Notes: a model not told the origin generated them from the sequence alone. Positions 20,867 to 32,407 are shown, counted from the first letter of the stretch. The stretch is DNA of 64,000 nt from Tetracentron sinense (GCA_015143295.1 CM026570.1:10998047-11062046); one strand, 5' to 3'. Made by a program: numbers and translations.

Positions 20867-22577
20867 CTAGGGTTCTTGAACTGGGAACCTATCAATCTCA
20901 GCAGTCCAAGGATTCCCCTCCATTGCAGGATCAACGTTTCTCAGCGCCCGCCAAATCCCGCTGTTGCACTTGAACCCCGACCCAAATGCAATCTGCCACA
21001 GGTGATCACCCTTCTTGATCCTCCCCTTAGCCTCAGAGTAAGCGAGTTCGTACCATAACGAACTACTCGAAGTGTTCCCAAACTTGTAAAGAGCCATCCT
21101 TGAAGGCTCCATGTGCCAATCAGTAAGCTCCAGGTTCTTCTGTATGTTGTCCAGGACGGCCCTTCCACCTGCATGGATGCAGAAATGCTCGAAGGCGAGC
21201 TTGAAATTTGGAGTATAAGGCTTTATCTTCATCTTCAGCACCTTCCTTCGGACCAAATTGGCGAAGAAGGCTAGTTGCTCCGACACAGGGAGGACTAGAG
21301 GAGCTAGTGTAGCGATGTTTGTTTTAAGTGCATCTCCAGCAGTTGTAGCGAGGTCTTTTGTGAGCTTTACTCCAACTCTTCCATTGTCATCTTCTTCCTG
21401 ATAGGCGCATGTGTAGCCGCGATCATCGGTACCCTTATGTGTGCGTACTGTGTGGATGAGTTCGTATTTGGAAGAGCAGTGATCGGAAACCCTGTTGGAG
21501 AGGAGAATGGCAGCTCCTCCCATGCGGAAGAGGCAGTTCGAGACGAGCATCGAGCGGGTGTTGCCACTGTACCAGCCATGGGTGATGTTCTCTGTGCTTA
21601 TCACTAGTGCATAGCAATTGGGGTGCACCTGTGGGACAAAATTAAACATTCATTTTGTTATGGTTCTGTTTGAACATATACACAATATATGAGAGTCTAA
21701 ATGCAGTTTTTGGCAAACTTAAAACTTTTATGGGTAATATGGGCAATGCCAAATTGAATATCCAAACATGTCCTTCCTATATATTGACAGGAGCAGTGCT
21801 GCTACCCCTACTCTCAGTCCCAGCTAACCAAGTATCCCAAAGTCACCAATTAAACCACTTTTGAATTTGAATGTTAAAAGCGTACACTTTTTAAGAAATT
21901 AGGACACTTTGTTGGTTGAGGTATTAGAAAATGCCTCATATTGACAGATATATCGTTGGTCTGAAAAAAAAGGTGATTTTAAGATGAAAATAAAGAACAC
22001 CAACTTGGAGGAGCGTCTTGGCAAGGTCGATAGAAATGATTCCAGCACTGCAACCCATGCCACCAAGATTGTAGCTCAAGATATTATTCCTGAGTTTGTA
22101 ACGATTTACGACGGTGGTAGCGAGAGACGGGGTGGGATTAAAAAGGCTACAATTAACGATCAGAATGCCTATATCCTTAACCATCACTGCAGTCTTGGCT
22201 AAGAGATTGTCTATGGCCCCAAAAACCACCATCTCTGTCTCCTCCCTCGCATTGGCCATGCATGGGTCGGGTGGCAACGTCCAGAAGGCTTGGGGGAAGT
22301 ATGATTTCCCAATCCCAGACTTCTCCAAGATTTTCTTTTGAAATGCCATGCTCTCTTCAGAAAACACTCCCAGCAGTTTGGCTCGCTCGAGGAGAACTTC
22401 GTGAGTCCCCATTAAAGCATCTTCAGGCTTGTAACATGCGAAATCGACTAAGAAAACCTTGCGATGGCGGGTCCTGTAGTAATATGTAGCTAGGAAGATC
22501 ATGAGCATTGAACAAAATATTGCACTCGAGAGATGTCCAGAGAACAGGACCAGAAGAGGAGTAAGGAAGAGAGACAT
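20867..22577 (-). CDS. KCS: 3-ketoacyl-CoA synthase, short N-terminal form (KCS-2)
   Basis: Sister of KCS-1 with the same elongase role. Exon 1 is 22577-22005 and exon 2 is 21628-20867; the intron (376 bp, phase 0) starts GTTGGTG and ends CCCACAG. The product is 444 residues, about 90 percent identical to KCS-1 by eye. The triad is Cys176 in [10 protein letters not shown], His343 and Asn376. Like KCS-1 it lacks about 19 residues between the two membrane segments. The ATG at 22577 is the first ATG after the TATA box; the open frame continues upstream to a GTG at 22661 and codes ISHT before Met, matching ISHA in KCS-3, but has no ATG. The intron carries about 300 bp absent from KCS-1. No stop or frameshift is seen in either exon. 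Confidence 0.88.
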
Positions 22578-22760
22578 GGTGTGGGAAATCCCGAGAGATA
22601 TCTTTGATAGTTTCAGGGAAAGGATTGCGAAACCGAAAATCAGAAAATTATTAAACTGCACAAGCTACTTAGATTGAGATTGAGCTGAAAGAAGAAAAAG
22701 GAGTGGAGCTTTTAGTTGGACTTCCTTGGAGTGCTTTCAAACAAGGGAGATCTGCAAGGT

Positions 22761-22770
22761 TATATACAGA
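22761..22770 (-). promoter_or_regulatory. Probable TATA box of KCS-2
   Basis: TCTGTATATA on the minus strand about 185 bp upstream of the ATG, aligned with the KCS-1 TATA box inside a conserved upstream segment. Confidence 0.45.
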
Positions 22771-22976
22771 ACGTAAAAGAGAGAGATGAAGTTGATGGCA
22801 AACTTTAATGTTATGTTTGCATAAGTGAAATCTTTTTTTCTTTTTTTTTCCTTTTTCCAAGAGTGCTAGCCCTAAGTGTTTCTACTCTCAACCTGAACAA
22901 ACCACTTGTCCAATCTCACTGTTAAAGTGCACAATGCTTTAACTGAGAATTTGGATACGTGAAACATATGAGGGTG

Positions 22977-23222
22977 AGCAGTGATTAGGCTGGACCTCAT
23001 TGGTCCATGCCCCCCCCCCCCCTTCTCTATATGAGGGTGAGCAGTGATTAGCATACATGGGAAATAGATTTTAAAATCCAAGGCTGGACCTCATTGGTCC
23101 ATGCCCCCCTCCCCCCCTCTTAAATACTCAACACAATTAGTGGGTATTGAAGAGGGGGAAATGGACCAATGAGATCCAACCTTGGATTTTATAATCCATT
23201 TCCCAAGTACGTTAACTATTTC
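22977..23222. mobile_element. Foldback MITE, CAGTGATTAGC family, with duplicated left end
   Basis: The full foldback (23041-23222) matches 10686-10852, with GGACCTCATTGGTCCATGCC arms and a CGTTAACTATTTC right end. Just before it, 22977-23036 repeats the left end (GAGGGTGAGCAGTGATTA) plus a poly-C run, a partial tandem duplication. Confidence 0.65.
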
Positions 23223-23596
23223 AGTATTTCCCTATGAGAGTAGGAGTAGGGCTGGCACTGTTTTCCAAATGGACCTTCTATCTTACTCAAACCTTAATCC
23301 TAAGTTAATTAAGGAGAGAAAGGGGTTAGTCACAGCACTCCAATTTTTATTTTAAAAAGGGGGGGAGATTAAAGTAAAATAATCTTCTTCCCAATATAAT
23401 ACTATGCCTAGGAATAAGGTACAATTAATTCCTGACATCTCGCAAAATAAGAGTATAAACAAGCAAAAGATTTTCCATGATTTTATTTTTGATCATGCAT
23501 AATTGGATCCATCAACAATAATTTTGTTCTTTTTACCAACTTCATGTTGATAAATACATGTACCTAATTAAGTTAATTAATTAAGGAGAGACGGGG

Positions 23597-23863
23597 CAGT
23601 GATTAGCACACCACACATTTGACTATGTAGTTAAATGTCATTGCCACGTATCCCTTTTAGCACTCCTTTAACTATGGTTAAGCTTAAGAAAATTAAGGTT
23701 AATATTTTTATTTTTTTAGTTTTTAAATACAAGGTTAGATTGCTTAACCCTAGGAGTGATTGAATCTTAACCATAGTTGATATTGGTAAAAAGGAGGGGA
23801 TGGACCAATGATGACTGCACATTTGACTACATAGTCAAATGCAGCATTAAGTTAAGCATTTCC
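23597..23863. mobile_element. Foldback MITE with TTTGACTA-TAGTCAAA subterminal palindromes
   Basis: Left side AGTGATTAGCACACC then CATTTGACTATGTAG; right side TTTGACTACATAGTCAAATG then TAAGTTAAGCATTT. The centre carries the AACCATAGTT/CCCTAGGAGTGA words common to many MITEs here. A homologous copy lies at 45832-46086. Confidence 0.6.
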
Positions 23864-23902
23864 CTTAATTTAAATAATTATATGCAATTATACTAACTTT
23901 TA

Positions 23903-24118
23903 GAGATTAACTATGAACAGGACCCCTAGTTGAAGAGATACCCAGAGCATCCTAAAATATGCCCTAGTTTGGATATTAGAGAAAAATATTTTTAGTCATT
24001 AAAAATACCCTTATTTTATATTTATAGTTGCAAAACTACACATACCTCAAGTATTTTTTTGTTTGCTCTGGTTATCTCTTCAACCGGAGCTCTTATTCAT
24101 AGTTAATCACTTAATCTC
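23903..24118. mobile_element. Mutator-like MITE with 9-bp target duplication
   Basis: GAGATTAACTATGAACAGG at the left faces the complement of GAGATTAAGTGATTAACTAT at the right, followed in both arms by GTTGAAGAGATA and CCAGAGCA. Perfect 9-bp flanks TAACTTTTA occur at 23894-23902 and 24119-24127. TIR length and duplication size fit the Mutator superfamily. A second copy lies at about 24555-24790. Confidence 0.65.
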
Positions 24119-24554
24119 TAACTTTTAATAGGAAATGAATATTTTAAGTATGAGAGTTGCAAACGTTCACTATGTTGATGAGCTAGGTAACATTTATCAA
24201 GACATTTTTATTTGTATATTAATTCTCAAACTCATTAAATAATAACTTTTTTTTATAGGAGATTAATAATTAAATCCAAGACAAAAGAAGTATAGATTGA
24301 CTTTTATTGTACTTCGTGTCTCCTATTTATTGAAGATGGGTGCTAGCTCAGAGTCTCAGACCCACTAATTTTTTTTTCCAAAGAGGTAAAGTGTGCAACA
24401 TGTGGTGTTGCTACCCTATAACAAGAAGATGGTTTCATACTTGTTGTCACCACCTTGTGTCTTTGGAAAGCTGCAACTGGGGCTAGCATTTTTGCTTAAT
24501 GAATTGTCTCTTATAAATATATCAAATTACTTTTATATTTAATAGAATAATCTT

Positions 24555-24790
24555 CAATACATGAGGAACAGGAGCTCTAGTTGAAGAGATAACCAAAGCA
24601 ACTCAAAATATGTCTTCTGGCAAGGATAATTTGGTAATGACAATTATAAATTACTAAGGATTTCTTTGTCTACTAAATTCATTTCATTTAATTTCCAAAA
24701 TATCCCTATAAAGGCATTTTTTGGGTTACTCCGATTATCTCTTCAACCAGAGCTCCTATTCATAGTTTTTTTTTTGTTAATCTCTTAAAA
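24555..24790. mobile_element. Second copy of the GAACAGGAGCTC MITE
   Basis: Arms GAACAGGAGCTCTAGTTGAA and the complement of GAATAGGAGCTCTGGTTGAA match 23903-24118. Outer ends are eroded and a T-run interrupts the right arm; no clean target duplication remains. Confidence 0.55.
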
Positions 24791-24857
24791 AATGAAGTGA
24801 TCAAGTTCACTAGTCTTAGTAAACAATAGCATTCCCCTTTAATTAAGTATGGAAAAT

Positions 24858-25110
24858 AATAACCTCCTCGGTCGGTGACGCAAGGAGGGGCATCTCGGCT
24901 TCCCTTTTGTTACCACGTGCCCCTCTTTTAACATCATTTAACTATGGTTAAGATTGATTCACCCCTAGGCTTCACTCATCTACCATTGGTTCTTAGAAAA
25001 ATAAAATAATTTAACCTCAAGGTTAAAAAAATTTAACCCAAGTTCATGGGGAGCGAGTGAGGAGCAATAGTTCGCTCGCCCTGTGGAGGGAACTATTGCT
25101 CTTTAAGTAT
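24858..25110. mobile_element. MITE-like element, CTCGGTCGGTGACGC family
   Basis: Carries AACCTCCTCGGTCGGTGACG, the TTTAACTATGGTTAAGATT core and a right part with GAGCAATAGTTCGCTCGCC. A homologous sequence runs 43990-44262 with the same block order. Ends were not resolved. Confidence 0.45.
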
Positions 25111-25985
25111 ATACCTATATTAAAAAAAATTATGATTCAATGGGTAATAGTAACCAAACCCGACAAGTCCAAGACCTCAACCCTAACCCATAAATATGTC
25201 ATGTGGGTTCACAGGTTGGGTCAGAAATTGACACCCTAGTAATCTCATACCCTAGCTTGGATCAGACAATCAAGACCTAAACCAATGTGAACATTTTCCT
25301 TGCAAGGTCAGCCAAGTATGACTGACATTTTCTTTCTTTTTTCTTTGGCCATACCCAGACCATTGAGTTGTCAAGTCACTCTCTCTCTCTGGTTAGTAAT
25401 TTGGGAAGTTGAGAGAGTCTTGAGAAAGATGAATGCAAATGCAGGAGCCTTTTGTGGTGAAAGGTGAAAGCTAGAAGAAGAGAGATAATTACAGATTCTC
25501 CCCAAACAAGACCCTAGCTAATTAAATGTTCTTGGTATTCAACTAATACATGATAGAGAGAAGACATGGAGGGGGTTCTCTAATTGATGAATCCAGTAGA
25601 AGAACCTCATCAGATCTCTTGTTTTTATGCCCCAAACATGTACTTTGGTATGATGGGTGGTCTTGTGATTCTAAGAGATTATAAATGCACTCCCAATTTT
25701 GTAGGTTTTATAGTTATGAGGTTCGAACCGCTTATCGAAGTTGCAGGGCAAGAAACAGCAATATAGGAAAATGAAAGAAATAATTAGGGCTTTCTTGAGA
25801 ATTGATACTGTCATAGATGGTACGATACTGAATAAACGAAAGTAGTTTGATCCCATCTTAATAACGTATGAAGAATTTGCAATCGGCATGAAAAGTTTTG
25901 TTGACTCTCCTTTATGGATTTTAATTTCGGTCTCTCCCTCCAAAATTTATATCACTGTTGTATATATGTTTGTATTAGTTTCTAC
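25111..25985. other. Intergenic, no gene recognised
   Basis: Includes a small TTGACACCCTA hAT-like fragment (about 25135-25240), a CTCTCT tract near 25380 and otherwise unique DNA with short frames only. Confidence 0.3.
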
Positions 25986-26524
25986 TAGGCTACACAATGC
26001 ACAAAGCCCAATCGGCCCGTTGGTTCAGCTTGGTTCGACCCGGTTTGACCCGAATTTTAGGCTCGAACGGGCTAAGCCAAGCCTAAAAAAAAGCCAAAAA
26101 ACTCAATCAAGCAGAGCTCAGGCCAACCCATGTGCGGCTCAATCCGGCTCGATGCTTGGTTCGGCCCGAACTCGGCTCAGCTCGGCTCGAATTTTATTTT
26201 TAAAATTTTAAAATATTATTTATATATATCATTATTATATATATATATATATATAATTAATATAAAATATTATTTAAAAATAAAAATAAAGAAATAAAAA
26301 ATTATTCAAGCCGAGCTCAAGCCAAGCCAAGCCCGGCTCGAGCTTGAATCAATTCGGGCAGAGCTGAGCTTCGAGCCAAACTTTTGAATTCGGGCCGAGC
26401 TTCGGGCCGCACTTTCAAGCTTCATTTTGGGCCGAGCCGGGCTTCAGGCCTAGATCAAATTCTTTCAAGCCGAGCCGGGCTTGGCCAAGCCCAGAAAAGC
26501 CTGGCCCGATCGAATATAGCCCCA
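25986..26524. mobile_element. hAT-type MITE with perfect 8-bp target duplication
   Basis: Begins TAGGCTACACAA and ends ATATAGCCCCA, flanked by GTTTCTAC at 25978-25985 and 26525-26532. The interior shares GGCTCGAACGGGC and the inverted GCTCGGC words with 19833-20330. No coding capacity; the plus-strand ORF through it is a by-product of the GC-rich repeats. Confidence 0.82.
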
Positions 26525-26532
26525 GTTTCTAC

Positions 26533-26695
26533 TACAACCCTGCCTCTTGCATGAGTGGTAGGAGTGTGGCCTTCCAAGGGTGGAGGTCTGAGAATCTAAT
26601 CCCCCCAATGGGTAAGAGTTGAAAGAGCTCCACTACTCAGCTAACTTCTGACCGGTTGACTCTTACTAATGTAGGTAAATGATATTTGATTCCTG
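26533..26695 (+). mobile_element. tRNA-derived SINE (Au-like)
   Basis: GCATGAGTGGTAGGAGTGTG resembles a polymerase III A box region and GGTCTGAGAATCTAATCC a degenerate B box, at the spacing seen in plant Au-type SINEs. A diverged copy sharing CTCTTGC, GTGTGGCCT and TAGGTAAATGATAT lies on the minus strand at 56720-56858. Family naming is from memory of motif layout. Confidence 0.5.
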
Positions 26696-26706
26696 TGGGG
26701 CCCTTC

Positions 26707-26732
26707 AAATATATATATATATATATATATAT
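26707..26732. repeat. (AT)n microsatellite
   Basis: An uninterrupted AT run following the SINE tail. Confidence 0.9.
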
Positions 26733-27856
26733 ATTAGTTTCTATTGAAATATTGCTTAGTTTATCTTTTAATAGTTTTAATTAAATTTTACTATATTCAT
26801 TGAAATTTTTGACTTTTTTTCAAAATTTAGTATTTTTAAAAACATAAAATAATAGTAATTTATTAATAGATTATAAATCTAATTAGATGTTTATTTATTA
26901 TTATAATATAATATCTAATGAGTTAGGATACTTAAGACCATTGTACATCTATTAATCTACTAATCTATCATAATAGTTTAATTATTAGATGAGTGTTTTG
27001 TATCTAATAACTTTTATGCAAAATGTGTAAATATATTAGACAAAATTAAGAAAAAAATTAATTTATTTAGATCTCAAAATTTTGTTGCCGAAATTTCATT
27101 AAAATTTGAAAATTTCGAGGACAATATTTTGGGTAATAAAATATTCAAAAATAAAATTTGTAGAAATTTCTCAATCTTTTTGAAATTTTGGTTTCGATTG
27201 AGGTCCAAAATTGGCACAATTTTCATGATTTCAAACCTGGTGGGCCTGTCATCAAATCAAGACATTAAACTTTGATTTTATTGTGGACCACATACATTAC
27301 TGAGTAAGGCTGTCACTGGGCGGGTCTGTCCAGGTTCAGCCCTCACTTTTAAGGATTCGACCTAAGCCTTACCCCAAGCCTTTATAGGACATGAATTGAC
27401 TAGGTCCAAGCGCTACCCTCATAATCAGTGTTGGGCCTAGGCTTGATAAAAAGATAAAGGAAAAACTTTTTGTCATGATATTTATTGATTATTTTTAAAA
27501 TCACCATCGATTGCCAACCTATCATCAACCCACCTCCTTTATTGGGGCTTGGATCAACCTGAAATGCAACCTAAAGAGTAGCATGGCAAAGTTAAAAATT
27601 GGTGGACGAATCTCGATCAAACCAAAGCAACCGACGATATGATCCACTAGCCAAAGATGAGAATGAGAGTGTGTGTAACCTATAGATAATGAGAGAGAAC
27701 GCAATAGAGAGCCTTAGAGCATAACATAGATAATTGCAGATGAGAGAGAGTCATAGCCAAAGTAAGAGAAAACTATAGACAATAGGACTGGCGATAGGTG
27801 AAGGCCGACGATAGAGATTAGACTTTAATAGAGAATGAGACAGAGAGGGAGATATA
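26733..27856. other. AT-rich intergenic DNA, no gene
   Basis: Very AT-rich up to 27230, then a GGCCTAGGC-rich hAT-like fragment (about 27305-27450), then GAGAGAGA-type purine-rich sequence. No coding frame recognised. Confidence 0.35.
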
Positions 27857-29044
27857 TCTATGCTACTACTATAATACAGAGTGTGTCCACGTGGATATCC
27901 TCAAAACTCTTTATTCTTCTTCCAAATTGATGTCACATGGCAAAAAAATTTGTCATGTTTCAGGATGTGTTCTTTGCCTTTAAACCGTCTCCATCACCCC
28001 ATTAATCTCCTTGTTGTCATGGAAGAGCTAATGAATCGTTTGAGTTGTAACAGTTCAATCCACTCTTTGGAAAGTTTTTTTTTTGGTTTCATTGAAAGAT
28101 GAACCTTTAAATCTTAACGGTTCACCCAATACTCTTTGGAAAGTTATATCGTCGTCATTTGAAAAGTTGTAACAGTTTCCTGACATCTATAAAATCCAAT
28201 ATCACACGTCTCTCTTTAGGTCCTCACCGAGTTGCTGTCTCAATTCTCCACACTACAAATCTTAGTTATGCCATGAGCTCATCTGATTTTTCATGTTTGT
28301 ATAGAGACTTCCTCAATAGATTCAAGGCATTTGATGTGTTAATAATTGACATCAATTTCGGCATATATATAATATGTATATGCTCTCTTTTTAATTAGAT
28401 TCCACTCCACCCAATTTCTTTTCTCGTTTTAGATTCTATCACACTCAATTTCCTTTTACAACGCAACATCTATCCAAGGTTAGTAGGGTATGCGTCATAT
28501 ATCCAATGTTAGTATGAGGTGAGTGTTGCTTGCCATATCACGAGTGATATTTGTTCTCAATTTTGGGTGACGCCTAAGATTGTAATCACTGTGAGAACAA
28601 TGATGAACTGAGTGAGTGGTGTGAGTTTCAGCTATAACAGCCCTAGGTGGTAGTATTTGATGTTGCGGGTCCACTGACATTGAAATTTTTGTACAATCCA
28701 TAAATACATACTCTATTGTTCCTCTTACTTTATGTTTAACATAACAAAAAACTTCATACACCAATAATACCTCAGTATCCATCCATCCATTGCTATTACT
28801 TATCATTCTATTGGTCACATAGTGCAAGGTGTAGACCCAATTGAAAGCATATCCGCTCTCAAGTATTCTTCTCATGGTAAGTTAGATTGTCATGGAATAT
28901 TTACGAAATGTAGATGAGAATGACTTATGCGGTTATTAATGTAGATTAGAATAACTTATGGAGGTTGATTATTGGTTGACACAATTGGGGCTAACATTTT
29001 ACCTTAAGTCATATTTCTTGTGCATCGCATGGAGTGTTTACTAG
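27857..29044 (+). mobile_element. Small non-autonomous Helitron
   Basis: The 5' end TCTATGCTACTACTATAATA is preceded by A (27856); the 3' end has the hairpin-like CTTGTGCATCGCATGG, then a short spacer and CTAG, followed by T (29045). TC...CTAG termini between A and T and no target duplication are Helitron hallmarks, and the body (CCACGTGG, CACATGGC, CACACGTCTC) is typical of plant Helitrons. A 126-codon minus-strand ORF inside (28495-28875) is not recognised. Confidence 0.65.
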
Positions 29045-30030
29045 TAGATTAGATATTTAGAAGTTGCTCCATAGTGAGATGTATTTAAGTAGATGGTATT
29101 GTAATGAAATTACTACAACACCCCCAATAAATATTCCGTTAAAGTGAGTCATATAGATCATTTTAAGTTAAAATTTTAAAACAAATATAACATATTTATT
29201 AGCCGTCAAATTTCTAGTGGGTGTCGCCCAAGCCCGATCCTCATGTCGGTGGGCTTAATTTTTATTAGCCGTCATATTTGGCAAACAAGCCATCAATTAT
29301 TTATCGATGGTCATTAGCCGCCGTTTTTAGTGTCATTTTACTGTCATTCTTTTGCCCTTTTCAAGCAGTGTGTGGGACTTTATGGATAGAAAAAAAAAGT
29401 TCTCGATTTTGGGCTTTTGAGGGTTGGGCCGGGCAGGGTTCCTTCACATGTTTGCAGCCCTACTCTTGAGTCGAAACAAAAATGGGAGCTCAACGTACTA
29501 TTTTTGCATCATATTTAATCAGTTATTATGATATCAACTTGAACTTATTTGCATGATGTGCTGCATGTTGGCAATCAATATATAATCAGTTATCATCTCT
29601 TTAAAATTAGGGATATATGGAGGCCGTTATGATTAACCTTTAATTTGATGTGGGAAAACCCCATGGGACACGTGACTAGATAGTTAGGTATCTCAGTAAT
29701 ATTAGTTCTTTATTTTGTAGGTAGAGATGAGGAATTTCCGAATTTGCAGGATGTGTGATAATTGTGGTTTTATTACTGTTAGTTTTAATGATGATCGACT
29801 TGATGTGTGATACCTTTTGTTCGGTTCTTTGGTGTGAAAAAAAAAGGATTTGGCTATTCTCAATTGCAAATCTTCCAAAGATGCAACTTGGAGGCTACAA
29901 ATATCAAACATTTTCTATTTTTTCTTTATTTAATGAGTAAATATATCAAACATCTCCCCCTGATATGCCTACTCTTGCGTCAGTGGAAACTTTTGGAGCA
30001 AATGCGATAGGGGATGGCTCTCCTCAAAAA
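29045..30030. other. Intergenic, no gene recognised
   Basis: Mixed unique and repeat-like sequence, including a TATTAGCCGTCA repeat pair near 29198 and 29265. Short frames only. Confidence 0.3.
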
Positions 30031-30891
30031 AAAAAAAAATGAAAACCGAAAACGGACCAAGGGTTAGCTCATTAACCTCATTGGTCCAAGTCCCTTTTTT
30101 ACCATCCATCAACTTTGGTTAATCTATTAGGGTTAAGCAATGTAACTATGGTTTTAAAAAAAAACAAAAATACTAATTTTAATTTAATTAAGCTTAAACA
30201 TGGTTAAATAGGGGTTAAAAGAGACACGGAACACTGCGGTCAACTTAGAAGAGGACCTCTTCTCGGGACTAAAAAAAAAAACTGATTTAAGGGCATGTTT
30301 GGCTGCATGGACAAATTGGAAAAAGTACCTTAGAAGGTTGTTTGTGTATTTCTCATTCCTTAATCTTCCGGGGCAAATAGATGGTAATCTCTTGTCTTTG
30401 ACAAGGACAGTGCTACCTCTTTAGCCAAACAAGCAAGCCGTGAAGCCCCCCAACAGAAACTAGAAAGCTTATACTACTATTGCTCATCGGTGAATTCATT
30501 CAGGTGGTAATTCCCACGGGAGAAGACTCGGTCAAGTAAGGGTGAGGCAGTTGAAAAGTCCCAAATTTACTAGCTTGCTAACATTCTAACAACTGTTCCA
30601 TGTAAAAAGTCAACTAAACAATAAATGATGAGGTACTAATATTGAGGACACCCCCTGCGATGCACTACATAAACAAATTAGTATAACAATCCTATTAAGA
30701 CATAGCAAAAAAAATTAACAATAATACAATTGATTTTTCCTCATATTTACTACCATAAATGAAATATAAATCTATTTAAAGAGCATCAAACCTCAATTCA
30801 GTAATATATTGACCCACTAATTATTTGTTTGTTTTTCACACCCCTATACAAAGAAGATGAAAAAATATCACTGTAAAAAACAAATAACTCA
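30031..30891. other. MITE-like fragment and intergenic DNA, no gene
   Basis: 30050-30250 has CTCATTGGTCC and the TTTGGTTAA/AGGGTTAA words of the window's MITEs. The rest is unique-looking DNA without a credible frame. Confidence 0.3.
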
Positions 30892-31914
30892 GGGGCCGTT
30901 TGGATACACTTCAATTTTTTTTTTTTTTTTTCTGGTTTTTAAAACTGAAAATAAATTTCTGCTTTCAAATTTTTTTAAGTAGAAAATATGTTTGGCATTA
31001 CTAACTGTTACTTGTTTTAAAAAACAAAAAACAAAAAAACGCGTTTAAGAAATATGATGAATATAATAATGAGTAAGCAATTCCAATCCAAATTGGTGGT
31101 GATGGTGATGATGTTAGTGGTGGTTGAGTGGTGTTGGTGGTGGTAGTGAATGGTGGTGGGTGGTTGAGTGGTGGTGATGGGTAGTGGTGGTGGTTGAATG
31201 GTGTTGGTGGTGGAATGGTTGTGGTGGTGGTGGTGGTGAGTGGTGGGGTGGTGGTGGTGAGTGGTGGAGTGGTGGTGACGGGTGGTGGTGTTGATTGTGG
31301 TGGTGGTGATGTTGGTGGTGATTGAGTGGTGTTGGTGGTGGAGTGGTTGTGGTGGTGGTGGTGAGTGGTAGTGAGTGGTGGAGTGGTGGTGATGGGTGGT
31401 GAGTAGTAGTGGTGAGTAGTGGTGGGTGGTGGAGTGGTGATCGGTGGTGGTGGAGTGGTGGTGGAGTGGTGGTGGTGGGTGGTGGGTGGTGGAGTGGTGG
31501 TGATGGGTGGTGGTGGTGATTGTGGTGGGTGGTGGGTGGTGGGTGGTGGGTGGTGGAGTGGTGGTGATGGGTGGTGGTGGTGATTGTGGTGGTAGTGGTG
31601 GTGATGTTGGTGGTGGTTGAGTGGTGCTGTTGGCGTTGGTGGAGTGGTTGGGTTGTGGTGGTGGTGGTGGTGGTGGTGGTGGTGGTGGTGGAGTACTGAT
31701 GGTGTTAGAGTAGTGGTGCATAATGGTTCTGTTTTTGTTTCTTGTTTCCAAAAACAAATGTAATAGAAATTTTCTGATAGCTTGATTTCCAAAAATTTTA
31801 CTACTAATTTTTAAAAACCAAAAACAGAAACATGTTTACCAAACATGTTTTGTGTAAAAATTTCCGAATTTTTGTTTTTAAAAACAGAAAACGGAAGTGC
31901 AACCAAACGGGGCC
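30892..31914. mobile_element. Tourist-like element filled with a GGT-type repeat
   Basis: The ends are GGGGCCGTTTGGATACACTT and the complement of GGCCCCGTTTGGTTGCACTT, flanked by TCA on both sides (30889-30891 and 31915-31917), a 3-bp duplication as in PIF/Harbinger-type MITEs. Subterminal TTTTTAAAACTGAAAA and its inverse follow. The centre (about 31096-31692) is a roughly 600-bp expansion of GGTGGTGGTG/GAGTGGTGGTGATGGGTGGT variants. The two long His/Pro/Thr ORFs on the minus strand are artefacts of this repeat. Confidence 0.65.
31096..31692. repeat. Degenerate GGT microsatellite and minisatellite
   Basis: Strand-asymmetric G and T only over most of its length, with higher-order units such as GAGTGGTGGTGATGGGTGGT repeated several times. 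Confidence 0.9.
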
Positions 31915-32407
31915 TCATTTGGCAAGGGGTGTGAGATTTCCTGAACACCCTAAAAAGAATAAAATCTAAGTTATATTTAAATATTTAAAAAACTAAAATA
32001 AGAAAAAGAACCTGAATGAGGCATGCACAACCTATAATACACTACGGATGAACATAAAGACCTCCCTCTGAGACACATCCTCCCATTTTGTTATACTATC
32101 CAGCTGATGCCCCAAATTAGCCAGGCCGGGTCAGCTACTTAATTGGCTTCTCTGTAGACATGCTTAACTTGAACCCCATTGAACCCTATTACACAGAGGT
32201 ACTTGATATCGCTGGGTATGGAGTCTATGGACAGATCTTCCATGAGATTTGGCATTTGTCATGTAAAATACCTATTGCTACCTGTGACTCTTCTTCAATT
32301 TTGAACACCAATCACCTTTGCCAGAAAAAGAGGTTTTCCAAGGCCCTACATACTGCCATAAAATTCTGCCTCCCCCAATAAACACCCTCCGACGAGATTT
32401 TGCTTAC

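Noticed and set aside
28495..28875. 126-codon minus-strand ORF
   Set aside because: Lies inside a Helitron, no recognisable motif, and codon use looks unselected. Kept only as a note in the Helitron entry.
30655..30685. Helitron 3' end (CCCCCTGCGATGCACTACAT)
   Set aside because: The hairpin is incomplete and no CTRR terminus follows on the minus strand.
31001..31792. Two long minus-strand ORFs rich in His, Pro and Thr
   Set aside because: They are overlapping frames of a GGT-type simple repeat inside a transposon. Both lack domains, and the open frames follow from the absence of stop codons in ACC repeats.
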